A stretch of 50,589 nt of DNA from an uncultured cyanobacterium (GTDB lineage: Bacteria; Cyanobacteriota; Cyanobacteriia; PCC-6307; Cyanobiaceae). Under the pieces are notes generated by a model. It had not been told where the DNA came from and ran no database searches. It worked only from the letters and a program-made list of their open reading frames with translations. The stretch is from assembly GCA_903917565.1 (NCBI GenBank), contig CAIXBB010000010.1, forward strand, positions 1 through 50,589. The letters are read 5' to 3'. Position 1 is the stretch's first letter; each line of letters opens with the position of its first letter. The translations under genes and the position numbers were made by a program. Of the stretch, positions 20,439 to 28,959 are shown piece after piece.

Positions 20439-21996
20439 TCAACATATTAGCTACAGAATTGAATCATCATAAGTTTATTGCCCATGCTCCCACGGATAAA
20501 AGTAGCCGAATTGCTCACAATACCACTCTGCTTGAGTAAGCACCGCATGAGGGAGGGCTTGCCAATCTTCAATAGAAAATGTTGGCTTATTGTAATGTTT
20601 TCCTTTGTAAAGCTTTTCTGCATTCACGGGCGCAGTATTCAAACTAATGCATTGATGCTCTTTATCTATTAAATTTTGATTAATAAGATACTCTCGTAAT
20701 CTTTCTTGTTCATCTTCTATTCGGAAGACAAAATCTGTTTGATTTAGGACGATGCGTGCCCAACCAACAATCGAACACACCGATTTCTCGAGATCCGTGG
20801 AAAGACCATCTAGATTTATATTAAGCCTTGCTAATATATGCTTTTGCCGAAAATGGTATGAAGCAGGCGCATATGTATTCTCGCGAACCACGGATTCAGC
20901 TGCTTTCCCTAAATCACGCACAGGCATTATAAGGTATTTCCAAGCTAACCGAAGGCGAGAACTTGAAATCAAGTCTAAAGCCCAAGGATTATTTTTGTCC
21001 TCTACGGCGAACATCCAAGAACTAATCCCATCTCTTCCAGCCTTTTCGTGTCCCACGTCCAAACCCATCTGACGGCACAGTGCTGACGAATAACCAGTGC
21101 CACATCGTGGGTGACCCGTGATAAGTAATGTTCTAAAAAATTTCTTTTTTATATGAGATTTTAAAAGTTCGCTGGCTGCGTTCGCACCCGAAATATCGTT
21201 ATTCTTGTGAAGATAATCAACATGCACCTTTTTGGGGTGTATAGTTGATTGGAACTGTCCTTCTGTCCATGACAATTCAGATGCTATCGGGGGAAATATA
21301 CTGAACGACTCTCCAGGTTTTAGTGCCAATTGATGTTGATAAACATCTGCAGTGTGTCCAATTATTCCATCCCTTTCAATAAGAGCCGCTGCATAACTCC
21401 TAGTAATAGCATGACATGGATTTGCCATTTTAACGGTTTCAGCAATTTTGACGGGTGCGTCACTGTCTAAGTGTTCGCCACATTTTGCCCACCCAAAGCG
21501 CCACAAGCAGTTTTTTCCCGCACTAAAGGGAATGCGACCCTCTTCAACTTCTTTTTGCACCCAAGACAGCACTCGGTAGGTTTGAGGGTGCAGCCAAACG
21601 TCATCCTCCATTACTAATACTTTTTCTGCAGTACCCTCCGCAATAGTTCGCCATAGACGCCTGTAGCTTAGAAAGCATGCTATTTGCTCAGGAACAAGAA
21701 AATTGTTGCAATCATCATTCCCGCAATCTAGTTTTCCGCACCGAAAGCATGAGGGGTATCTTACGACGCCTCCACATTGCTCTACCGCTTTAATCTCAGG
21801 ATGATCGGCGCCTATAGCATCAAAAAATCGATATTTAGTGATTCCAAACCGAGGAAGATGATCGTGAATATGTTGTCGTCGTTCTATAGATGATTTCAAG
21901 CTAAGAACCCATATTTCATCGAATAAGCTGCGAAAAGGCTCTGTATTGTATGAATTTTCAATTTTCATAGATTGATTGGCAAGTTAATTCTTCGTA
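20383..21996 (-). mobile_element. Putative integron gene cassette
   Basis: One gene (GT25 plus sulfotransferase-like) followed 37 bases later by an attC-like site in the matching orientation, in DNA much less GC-rich than its flanks. The 3' boundary is placed at the cut point inside the GTTGGGC box. The 5' boundary is uncertain: a GCCTAAC box and short hairpin at 21997-22015 are the only candidates. No integrase gene is present in the window. Confidence 0.5.
20475..21968 (-). CDS. Glycosyltransferase family 25 domain fused to a sulfotransferase-like domain
   Basis: 497 residues. Residues about 15-250 look like GT25 (LPS-type galactosyl/glucosyltransferase): EIWVLSLKSSIERRQHI, FFDAIGAD, EQIACFLSYRRLW and the VLVMEDDVWLHP metal site (EDD at 121-123). 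A cysteine-rich insert (C65, C74, C77, C82, C87) may bind zinc. From about residue 278 a second domain starts LLITGHPRCGTGYSSALC. This resembles the PAPS-binding loop of sulfotransferases, and GLDVGHE-A-RDGISSW is a pattern found in bacterial sulfotransferase-like proteins. The gene is AT-richer than all neighbours with different codon use, a sign of transfer, and is followed by an attC-like site. Likely role: adding a sugar, and perhaps a sulfate, to a surface glycan. Acceptors unknown. Confidence 0.8.
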   Translation of the reverse strand: MKIENSYNTEPFRSLFDEIWVLSLKSSIERRQHIHDHLPRFGITKYRFFDAIGADHPEIKAVEQCGGVVRYPSCFRCGKLDCGNDDCNNFLVPEQIACFLSYRRLWRTIAEGTAEKVLVMEDDVWLHPQTYRVLSWVQKEVEEGRIPFSAGKNCLWRFGWAKCGEHLDSDAPVKIAETVKMANPCHAITRSYAAALIERDGIIGHTADVYQHQLALKPGESFSIFPPIASELSWTEGQFQSTIHPKKVHVDYLHKNNDISGANAASELLKSHIKKKFFRTLLITGHPRCGTGYSSALCRQMGLDVGHEKAGRDGISSWMFAVEDKNNPWALDLISSSRLRLAWKYLIMPVRDLGKAAESVVRENTYAPASYHFRQKHILARLNINLDGLSTDLEKSVCSIVGWARIVLNQTDFVFRIEDEQERLREYLINQNLIDKEHQCISLNTAPVNAEKLYKGKHYNKPTFSIEDWQALPHAVLTQAEWYCEQFGYFYPWEHGQ

Positions 21997-22015
21997 GCCT
22001 AACTTATTCTTAGGC
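21997..22015. repeat. Small hairpin with an attC-type box
   Basis: GCCTAA / TTAGGC arms with a 7-base loop, 29 bases upstream of the cassette gene start. The left side, GCCTAAC, fits the RYYYAAC box. It could be a remnant of the preceding recombination site, or chance. Confidence 0.35.
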
Positions 22016-22032
22016 GGTTCCGCGAACCACTT
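22016..22032. repeat. Imperfect direct repeat, copy 1
   Basis: GGTTCCGCGAACCACTT matches copy 2 at 22146-22162 in 15 of 17 positions. It contains a GGTTC/GAACC inverted repeat. The copies are 130 bases apart in the non-coding strip between the cassette and the sulfur operon. Confidence 0.5.
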
Positions 22033-22145
22033 CCAACTAGCAGTCCATTCCCGATAAGACCCTTTAGTCAACTGCAAACAGTCTCTGAAACCCTTGGACC
22101 GCAACGAAACTCTAATCAGGAACCCCAACTCCAGCCGTGGTTAAC

Positions 22146-22162
22146 GGGTCCGTGAACCACTT
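22146..22162. repeat. Imperfect direct repeat, copy 2
   Basis: GGGTCCGTGAACCACTT, second copy of the repeat at 22016-22032. Function unknown. Confidence 0.5.
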
Positions 22163-22197
22163 GTGTCCTCGGCTACAACAGAGCGCAATGCTGTGAC

Positions 22198-23313
22198 TCA
22201 TTCGGGATGCTCCAACGGCAGTCCCTGCGCCTTCCAGGCCCGCAATCCGCCGCGCAGGTTGGCCACGCGTGTGAGCCCTTTCTTCTGCAGCTGTTGGGTG
22301 GCCAGGGCGGAGCGGCTGCCGGAGTGGCAAAGCACCACTGTGGGCCGATCCGTGGGGATCTCGCCGGCCCGCTTCGGCAACTCGGGCAGGGGAATCAGCA
22401 GGCTGCCAGGGATGCGGCCGTCCGGGCCCTGCACTTCCGCTTCGGAGCGCACATCCACCAGCGTCAGGGCGTCGCGGTGGTCGGCCACCCAGTCGGCCGT
22501 CAGTTCCGGCAGGCCGGCATAGCTGCGCTCGATCGGTGCCCAGTCGTCCGCTTCCTCCAAGCCACCGTCAGCGGGCCTGCCGGAGCGCAGGTTGGCCGGC
22601 AGGGCCACGGAGATCCGGTTGGGGTGGGGGAGATGCAGGTTCTCCATGAAGCCCACGAAGTCGCGCTCGTCGGCCTCGCCCCCGAGCCGGGCGTTGTAGG
22701 CCTTCTCTTCGGCCACCGAACTCACCGCGCGGCCGCTGTAGTCGTGTGCCGGGTAGAGCAGACAGTGGTCGGGCAGGGAGAGGATCTGCTCGGTGATTGA
22801 GTGGTAGAGGGTGGAGGCATCCCCCTGCTGAAAGTCGCAGCGGCCGCAGCCGCGCACCAGCAGGGCATCACCGGTGAAGGCCATCGATCGGTCGTCGAGC
22901 ACGACGCTCAGGCAGCCGTCGGTGTGGCCGGGGGTGGCGCGCACCTCCAGATGGCGGCCACCGAAGTTCACCTGATCACCGTGGCGCAGGGGCAGGGTCA
23001 CGTTCTCGGCCCCAGCGACGGCGGCCAGGGCGATGGCGCAGCCGGTGGCCCGGTGCAGTCGCCAGCTGCCGGTCACGTGGTCGGCGTGGACGTGGGTGTC
23101 GAGACTGGCGACCAGCTGGATTCCCAGTTCGCGGATCAGGGAGAGATCGCGGGGGTGCTGCTCGTACACCGAATCAATCAGCACCCCCTGCCTGGAGGCC
23201 ACATCCGCGAGCAGATAGGTGAAGGTGCTGGTCTCAGCGTCGAACAGCTGCCGCAACAGCAGGGGAGCACCGCCGGCGGCGGCCGCCAGGGCAAAAGGAG
23301 CGGAGGAAGCCAT
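22198..23313 (-). CDS. Persulfide dioxygenase-rhodanese fusion (MBL-fold hydrolase)
   Basis: 371 residues from the ATG at 23313. The N-terminal metallo-beta-lactamase domain of the ETHE1 type has THVHADH (His74, His76, Asp78, His79), ATPGHTDGCLS, FTGDALLVRGCGRCDFQ-GDA and YPAHDYSGR. The C-terminal rhodanese domain has LVDVRSEAEV and the active-site loop CHSGSRSA with Cys329. In this family the first domain oxidises glutathione persulfide to sulfite, and rhodanese moves sulfane sulfur to or from it. It is the last gene of an operon with two YeeE/YedE membrane proteins. Cytosolic. Confidence 0.92.
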   Translation of the reverse strand: MASSAPFALAAAAGGAPLLLRQLFDAETSTFTYLLADVASRQGVLIDSVYEQHPRDLSLIRELGIQLVASLDTHVHADHVTGSWRLHRATGCAIALAAVAGAENVTLPLRHGDQVNFGGRHLEVRATPGHTDGCLSVVLDDRSMAFTGDALLVRGCGRCDFQQGDASTLYHSITEQILSLPDHCLLYPAHDYSGRAVSSVAEEKAYNARLGGEADERDFVGFMENLHLPHPNRISVALPANLRSGRPADGGLEEADDWAPIERSYAGLPELTADWVADHRDALTLVDVRSEAEVQGPDGRIPGSLLIPLPELPKRAGEIPTDRPTVVLCHSGSRSALATQQLQKKGLTRVANLRGGLRAWKAQGLPLEHPE

Positions 23314-23326
23314 CACCAATGGGGAA

Positions 23327-23770
23327 TCAGCCCGGACCCTGCTCCGGTCCAGCCTGCAGCTTCGGGCGGCCTTCAGCAAGCAGACCCTGGAGATAGGCGC
23401 CCAGGAACATCCCGGCCAGGCCGATCAGCACCGGCCCGTTGCCGATGCCGACGCTGGCCACCGCCGCCCCGGGGCACAGGCCGCTCAGGCCCCAGCCCAC
23501 GCCGAAGATCACCGCCCCCGGCACAGTGCCGGCCAGCATCGGCTTCACCTCGTGGGAGAAGGGCAGCCCCAGCAGCGTGGTCTGGCGCAGCCGCGGGGCC
23601 AGCCGGAAGCCGATGGTCGTGACCGCCAGGGCCGCCGCCATCACCAGCAGCAGGCCGAGGTCGCGCAGCTGCAGGAAGCTCAGCACCACCTCAGGCCGGG
23701 CCATGCCGCTCCAGGCCAGCCCATAGCCGAACAGACCACCACCCAGGAGAATCGCGAACAGGCGCTTCAT
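23327..23770 (-). CDS. YeeE/YedE-type membrane protein, second half (DUF6691-like)
   Basis: 147 residues with four hydrophobic segments. The start has KRLFAILLGGGLFGYGLAWSGM, and the hallmark is GWGLSGLCPGAAVASVGIG, the cysteine-containing half-site of the YeeE/YedE (TsuA-like) thiosulfate/sulfur transporters. It starts in an ATGA overlap with the upstream partner gene at 23767-24216, and together the two short genes equal one full-length transporter. The dioxygenase gene follows 13 bases later, so imported sulfane sulfur is probably the dioxygenase's substrate source. Confidence 0.9.
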   Translation of the reverse strand: MKRLFAILLGGGLFGYGLAWSGMARPEVVLSFLQLRDLGLLLVMAAALAVTTIGFRLAPRLRQTTLLGLPFSHEVKPMLAGTVPGAVIFGVGWGLSGLCPGAAVASVGIGNGPVLIGLAGMFLGAYLQGLLAEGRPKLQAGPEQGPG

Positions 23771-24216
23771 GGGGTCACCCCCAGCAGCAGCACGACCCGG
23801 GCGGTGACGATGGCCACCGCCATGAACACGGCGACCGCCAGCAGCGAGGCCCTCGAGAACGAGGCGACGCCACAGATGCCGTGGCCGGATGTGCAGCCCG
23901 AGGAGAGCCGGGTGCCGAAACCCACCAGCAGACCCCCCAGCGCCAACCGCCACCAGCCCACGGCCGTGACGAAGAAGGCCTGGTGGGTCGCGGCGTAGAG
24001 CCAGGCGCCCAGCACCATGGCCAGGGCGAACAGCAGCCGCCATTGGCGCGAGCTGCGCTCAGCCTTGAGCGGCGTGACGTAGGTGAGCGTGGCGCTCAGG
24101 AAGGAACTCGCTCCGGCTTTGACGCCGAGGGTGAGGTACATGACCATCAGTCCCAGTCCGAGGAACAACCCCCCGTACAGATAGGACGTGACGCCATGGG
24201 GGAAAGGGAAGCCCAA
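23767..24216 (-). CDS. YeeE/YedE-type membrane protein, first half
   Basis: 149 residues with four hydrophobic segments. The signature GFGTRLSSGCTSGHGICG carries the cysteine through which TsuA-type transporters are thought to pass thiosulfate or persulfide sulfur. First gene of the three-gene sulfur operon, overlapping the next gene by ATGA. The start MGFPFPHGVTSYLYGG at 24216 is the first in-frame ATG. Confidence 0.9.
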   Translation of the reverse strand: MGFPFPHGVTSYLYGGLFLGLGLMVMYLTLGVKAGASSFLSATLTYVTPLKAERSSRQWRLLFALAMVLGAWLYAATHQAFFVTAVGWWRLALGGLLVGFGTRLSSGCTSGHGICGVASFSRASLLAVAVFMAVAIVTARVVLLLGVTP

Positions 24217-24289
24217 TCGATGCGGTCATCGAAGATGCTTGGACCATAAATACACCGGTGCCGGCGGGCAACTCCAGGCCGTGCACGTG

Positions 24290-24514
24290 TCATAGAAGGT
24301 CTTGCAAGCTGGCTCTTGAGAGCTTGACATCACGAAGGATGCTTGCCAGAAGGCCGGGCCCCAAAGTTTCATTGGAAGGAACGGGCACAACTGTCGCTCT
24401 TCCGTCTGGGTGCCTGGGGAAATGGTGACTACCTTTCACCTTGATTTCTTCAAAGCCAATCTCTTTCAAGGCCGCGATGAGAGCCTTTCCTGAAATCGAA
24501 GCAAATCTCGTCAC
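24290..24514 (-). CDS. hicA: HicA-type mRNA interferase toxin
   Basis: 74 residues from a GTG at 24514. HicA is a double-stranded-RNA-binding-fold toxin that cleaves mRNA. The family core is present: SGKALIAALKEIGFEEIKVKGSHH (shown here as one helix then the strand) with the catalytic His in GSHHFPRHPDG, then VPVPSNETLGPGLLASILRD. Nothing in it looks broken. The GTG start overlaps the stop of the upstream hicB frame, as in intact hicBA pairs. The antitoxin frame has a nonsense codon, so whether hicA is still expressed and active is unclear. Confidence 0.88.
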   Translation of the reverse strand: MTRFASISGKALIAALKEIGFEEIKVKGSHHFPRHPDGRATVVPVPSNETLGPGLLASILRDVKLSRASLQDLL

Positions 24515-24726
24515 ACCTCTACGCTAACGCGCTGCACTCCTACGAAGTCAAGCGACTCCGGGGCGGTACCGGCAACTTCAAGGCAAAGCTCGATGGCCTC
24601 CTTGACCCGCTCCATTAATTGATCCAGGGATTGGGCTTATGTATGGCAACCGGGCAATGCCGGAACAGTCGCCACGAAGAAACCTTCTGAATCTCTTTCG
24701 ACGACGACATCGTATTGTCTAGACAT
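24511..24726 (-). pseudogene. hicB: HicB-type antitoxin with an internal stop codon
   Basis: The frame from the ATG at 24726 to the TGA at 24511 reads as a 71-residue HicB (YDVVVERDSEGFFVATVPAL, PGCHT, then AQSLDQLMERVKEAIELC and a short C-terminal strand). Codon 30 (bases 24637-24639) is TAA where the family has a glutamine, so one C-to-T change explains the break. The reading frame is otherwise intact, with no other lesion, which suggests a recent event. An in-frame ATG within LMERV might allow a restart, but it would lack the first strands. Confidence 0.85.
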
Positions 24727-24804
24727 TGAAGACACATCCTTATTCATTCTAGCGGCTTTGCTTCTGCCCTCTGCCCTGGCTGACAAGCCGACCAGACTTC
24801 CCGG

Positions 24805-25278
24805 TCAGACGGAGTCAAACGACTTGATCACTGGCAGCGCACCAGGAAACACCTCACCCAGAGCGCCCAACTCCATCCGCTCCACCCGCTCAGACTCCAC
24901 CCTTCCCCACACACTGGTGCCCAGCAGCGCATAGCCGAAGGCGCCAGCCGGAGCCACCCGTCCCGCATGAAACGTGCCACCCGCAATCACCAACTGGGGC
25001 CGCTCCCCCGCCGCCAGATCACTCCCCACCCGGTGCCGCGAAGCCACGCCTTCGGCGGACACCAGCAGCACCTCCAGCGGATCCCCCAGGTAGTGGTGGT
25101 ACACCTGATCCTGGGCGATGCGATGCAGCTGGATGCCCCGCTCGGGGCTGGCCAGGAAGTAGAGGGCACCGCCTGGGATCGCCGCGGCCACATAGCTCTG
25201 GGCCACCAGGCCGCAGGTGCGGTGGGGCTCCAGGCCCAGGGCGGCGATCACCTGTTGGGCCGTGGGCCTCACCCCCAA
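24805..25278 (-). CDS. DUF985 cupin-fold protein
   Basis: 157 residues. Cupin-type beta barrel of the DUF985 family: AAIPGGALYFLASPERGIQLHRI, DQVYHHYLGDPLEVLLV, PQLVIAGGTFHAG and the end FGYALLGTSVWGRVE. The metal-ligand-like histidines and the 'W' motif near the C-terminus are kept. The biochemical role of this family is not established to my knowledge. It lies one base from the stop of thiC on the same strand, so it may be co-transcribed with thiC under the TPP riboswitch, though a thiamine role is only guessed. Confidence 0.85.
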   Translation of the reverse strand: MGVRPTAQQVIAALGLEPHRTCGLVAQSYVAAAIPGGALYFLASPERGIQLHRIAQDQVYHHYLGDPLEVLLVSAEGVASRHRVGSDLAAGERPQLVIAGGTFHAGRVAPAGAFGYALLGTSVWGRVESERVERMELGALGEVFPGALPVIKSFDSV

Positions 25279-25279
25279 C

Positions 25280-26677
<1,398 letters not shown>

Positions 26678-26731
26678 CTACGGCAAAGGGCGGGGGCGCG
26701 GCCTGAGACTGGTTTCACATTCCTGTTCCAC

Positions 26732-26826
26732 TTCCCTGCGCCGGCATGACCCGGATCAGGTTCGGAGGGTGTGATCTCAGCCCTGGGCGGAGCGATCGGT
26801 GGATCCTGCGCCGGGCACCCCTAGTG
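26732..26826 (-). promoter_or_regulatory. TPP riboswitch upstream of thiC
   Basis: Read on the minus strand: the conserved GGGTGCC start, CAGGGCTGAGATCACACCC, CCGAACCTGATCCGGGTCAT and GCCGGCGCAGGGAA. These are the THI-box core elements (CTGAGA and ACCTGATC plus the closing helix). It lies about 60 bases upstream of the thiC start. Confidence 0.95.
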
Positions 26827-26848
26827 ACCCTCCGACGCTAGCAAGATC

Positions 26849-27457
26849 TCAGGCCTGCAGACCGTCCAGCGCCACGGCCGCCACCCGGTGATCGGCGTCG
26901 CCCTGGAGGGCCCCCAGGGCCGCGCGCGCCTCGGCCGCCTCCGGCTCCCGGCCGTCGCGCACCAGGCGGCCCAGGATCTCGGCCCCACCGGCCCGCACGC
27001 TGCCATCGCCATCCGCGCTGGCCAGCCGCGCCAGATCCAGCAACCAGGCCGCCGGCATCTCCGCCTGCTCCGCCAGCGCCGAGAGGATGCTGCAGCGCAC
27101 GAGCCACTGGTCGTCGGCCACAAAGGCCTCCCGCAGCGGCGGCCAGGCCCGCTCCACCCCATAGTTGGCCAGGGCATTGGCGGCTTCGGCCCGCACGTTG
27201 GCGTCCTCGTCGTGACGAACGGCCGTCTCCAGGGCCTGCCAACCGGCCTCGCTGCGCTTCACCCCCAGCCCGGCGCAGGCCAGCGAACGGATCACGAAGG
27301 TGGTCTGCTCCAGGCCGAGCAGCAGCAGCGGGATGGCCGCCTCCGCCTCCATCCCCCGCAGCCCCGCCAGAGCCGGCATGGCCCGGCTGGGGTCGCCGGA
27401 GGCGATCGCCTGCCGGGCGGCTTCGAGATCGGGGGTGGGTGCACTCACGGGGATCAC
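26849..27457 (-). CDS. HEAT-repeat protein
   Basis: 202 residues made of repeated helix pairs of about 30 residues, for example AAIPLLLLGLEQTTFVIRSL, ALETAVRHDEDANVRAEAAN, and the last one ending VAAVALDGL. The repeats have the A-x-x-A-x-x-L and D-x-x-V-R/Q patterns of HEAT/PBS-lyase repeats. In cyanobacteria this fold is found in phycobilin lyases and in many scaffold proteins; this one cannot be given a specific partner. It overlaps the preceding 77-residue gene by ATGA and lies last in a three-gene unit. Confidence 0.85.
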   Translation of the reverse strand: MIPVSAPTPDLEAARQAIASGDPSRAMPALAGLRGMEAEAAIPLLLLGLEQTTFVIRSLACAGLGVKRSEAGWQALETAVRHDEDANVRAEAANALANYGVERAWPPLREAFVADDQWLVRCSILSALAEQAEMPAAWLLDLARLASADGDGSVRAGGAEILGRLVRDGREPEAAEARAALGALQGDADHRVAAVALDGLQA

Positions 27458-27687
27458 GACGGTGATCCATCACCTTGGCGCAGCGCCCGCAGCAGTTCGG
27501 CCCGGCGACGGCGGCGGCGGACCACGCTGGTGGTCAGCAGGCCGCAGCCGATCACGAGGGCAGGCACGGCCGGCAACCGATCCGCTCCCTGGCGCAGGAG
27601 CAGCACCAGCAGGGCCAGCAGGATCAGCAGCGGCGAGGAGAGCGCCAGCAGCGCGGCCCGGAACCGGGGAAGCCGACGGGCGCTCAA
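27454..27687 (-). CDS. Small two-helix membrane protein, hypothetical
   Basis: 77 residues with two hydrophobic segments (around LLALSSPLLILLALLVLLL and VPALVIGCGLLTTSVV) followed by a run of five arginines and a polar tail. Not recognised. It overlaps its upstream gene (M20 hydrolase) and its downstream gene (HEAT protein) by ATGA-type junctions, so translation of all three is probably coupled. The positive run after the second segment predicts both ends on the cytosolic side. Confidence 0.7.
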   Translation of the reverse strand: MSARRLPRFRAALLALSSPLLILLALLVLLLRQGADRLPAVPALVIGCGLLTTSVVRRRRRRAELLRALRQGDGSPS

Positions 27688-28925
27688 ACCGGCCGCTCCA
27701 TCCAGCGCAGCAGGCTGAGGGCGAGCACCTTGATGCCCACCTCCAGGCAGCCCTCATCCGGATCGAAGCTGTTGCTGTGCAAGGGGGAGCAGCCACCGGG
27801 TCCGGCCACCCCCAGGCGAAACATGGTGCCGCGGGTGTCGGCCAGCAGCTGGGCGAAATCCTCAGCCCCCAGAGAAGGCTGCTCCAGCCACTGCACCCGG
27901 GAGCGACCCAGCAGGGCCACGGCCGCGTCGGCCACCAGTTGGGTGAGGGCCGGATCGTTGTGTACTGGCGGGGAGATGCAGCGGTAATGCACCCGAGCCT
28001 CGCCCCCGTGGCCGCGGCAGAGGGCATGGACGGTGTCCTCAATCCAGCCGGGCAGCTGGGCATGCACCTCCAGATCCAGACAACGCACCGTGCCGAGCAG
28101 CCGCACGTGGTCTGCGATGACGTTGAAGGCCTTGCCCCCTTCGATCAGCCCGAAGCTGACCACCACAGGATGGAGCGGGTCGAGCCGCCGGCTGATCGCC
28201 TCCTGCAGGCCACTCACCACCCGGGCAGCGATCCAGATCGCATCGGTGCTCTGGTGCGGGCGGGCGCCATGGCCGCCTTCCCCCAGCACCTCCACCTCCA
28301 GCTCTCCGGCCGCGGCCGTGAGGCTGCCGCTGCGCACCCCCACGGTGCCCACCTCCAGGCTCGGGAACACGTGCACCCCGAAGAGGGCATGGACGCCGTC
28401 CATGGCGCCATCCTCACGCATCCAGGCCGCCCCTTCGGCCGTCTCCTCCGCCGGCTGGAACAGAAGCCGCACCCGGGCCGTGAGCCGGTCGGCCACGCTG
28501 GCCAGCAGCCGGGCCACCCCCAGGCCCACGGTGGTGTGGATGTCATGGCCGCAGGCATGCATCAGGCCCTGGTGGATTGAGGCATAGGCGAGCTGGGTGC
28601 GCTCCTCGATCGGCAGGGCGTCCATGTCCGCCCGCAGGGCCACCAGGGGGCCCGCCAGCGGACCCAGTTCGGCCACCACCCCGGTGCGGCCCACCCCTTC
28701 GCGCACCTCCCAGCCCCAGCGCCGCAGTTCTCCGGCCACCAGGGCGGCGGTCTGCTGCTCGTGGCCACTCAACTCGGGATGGCGGTGGATGTGGCGACGC
28801 ACCTGAATCAGTTCCGGCAACGCCCCCTGCAGGGTCGCCTCCATCCCGAGCGCTTCCCAGGCCCCATCCCTCCCTTCGGTGGGGCCTCCACTGGTGGCGA
28901 TGGGGGAAAAGGAGAGTGGGGTCAT
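27684..28925 (-). CDS. M20-family metal-dependent amidohydrolase
   Basis: 413 residues from the ATG at 28925. Peptidase M20D type (IAA-amino acid hydrolase/hippurate hydrolase-like), with a metal site in a catalytic domain and an inserted dimerisation domain. Visible are HRHPELSGHE, ADMDALPIEE, MHACGHDIHTT with metal-binding His/Asp, QPAEETAEGAA with the general-base Glu, and GAEDFAQLL near the end. Usual substrates are N-acyl amino acids. The true start could be a later methionine (near MEATLQGALPEL). First gene of a unit with the 77-residue and HEAT genes. Confidence 0.9.
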   Translation of the reverse strand: MTPLSFSPIATSGGPTEGRDGAWEALGMEATLQGALPELIQVRRHIHRHPELSGHEQQTAALVAGELRRWGWEVREGVGRTGVVAELGPLAGPLVALRADMDALPIEERTQLAYASIHQGLMHACGHDIHTTVGLGVARLLASVADRLTARVRLLFQPAEETAEGAAWMREDGAMDGVHALFGVHVFPSLEVGTVGVRSGSLTAAAGELEVEVLGEGGHGARPHQSTDAIWIAARVVSGLQEAISRRLDPLHPVVVSFGLIEGGKAFNVIADHVRLLGTVRCLDLEVHAQLPGWIEDTVHALCRGHGGEARVHYRCISPPVHNDPALTQLVADAAVALLGRSRVQWLEQPSLGAEDFAQLLADTRGTMFRLGVAGPGGCSPLHSNSFDPDEGCLEVGIKVLALSLLRWMERPV

Positions 28926-28959
28926 GGACGGAGGACGGGGCCGACGGGGCGAAACCTGT

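Noticed and set aside
21997-22137. A second complete attC upstream of the cassette gene
   Set aside because: A GCCTAAC box is present, but no matching GTTRRRY box with paired inner arms follows within normal attC length; only a small hairpin was kept as a weak feature.
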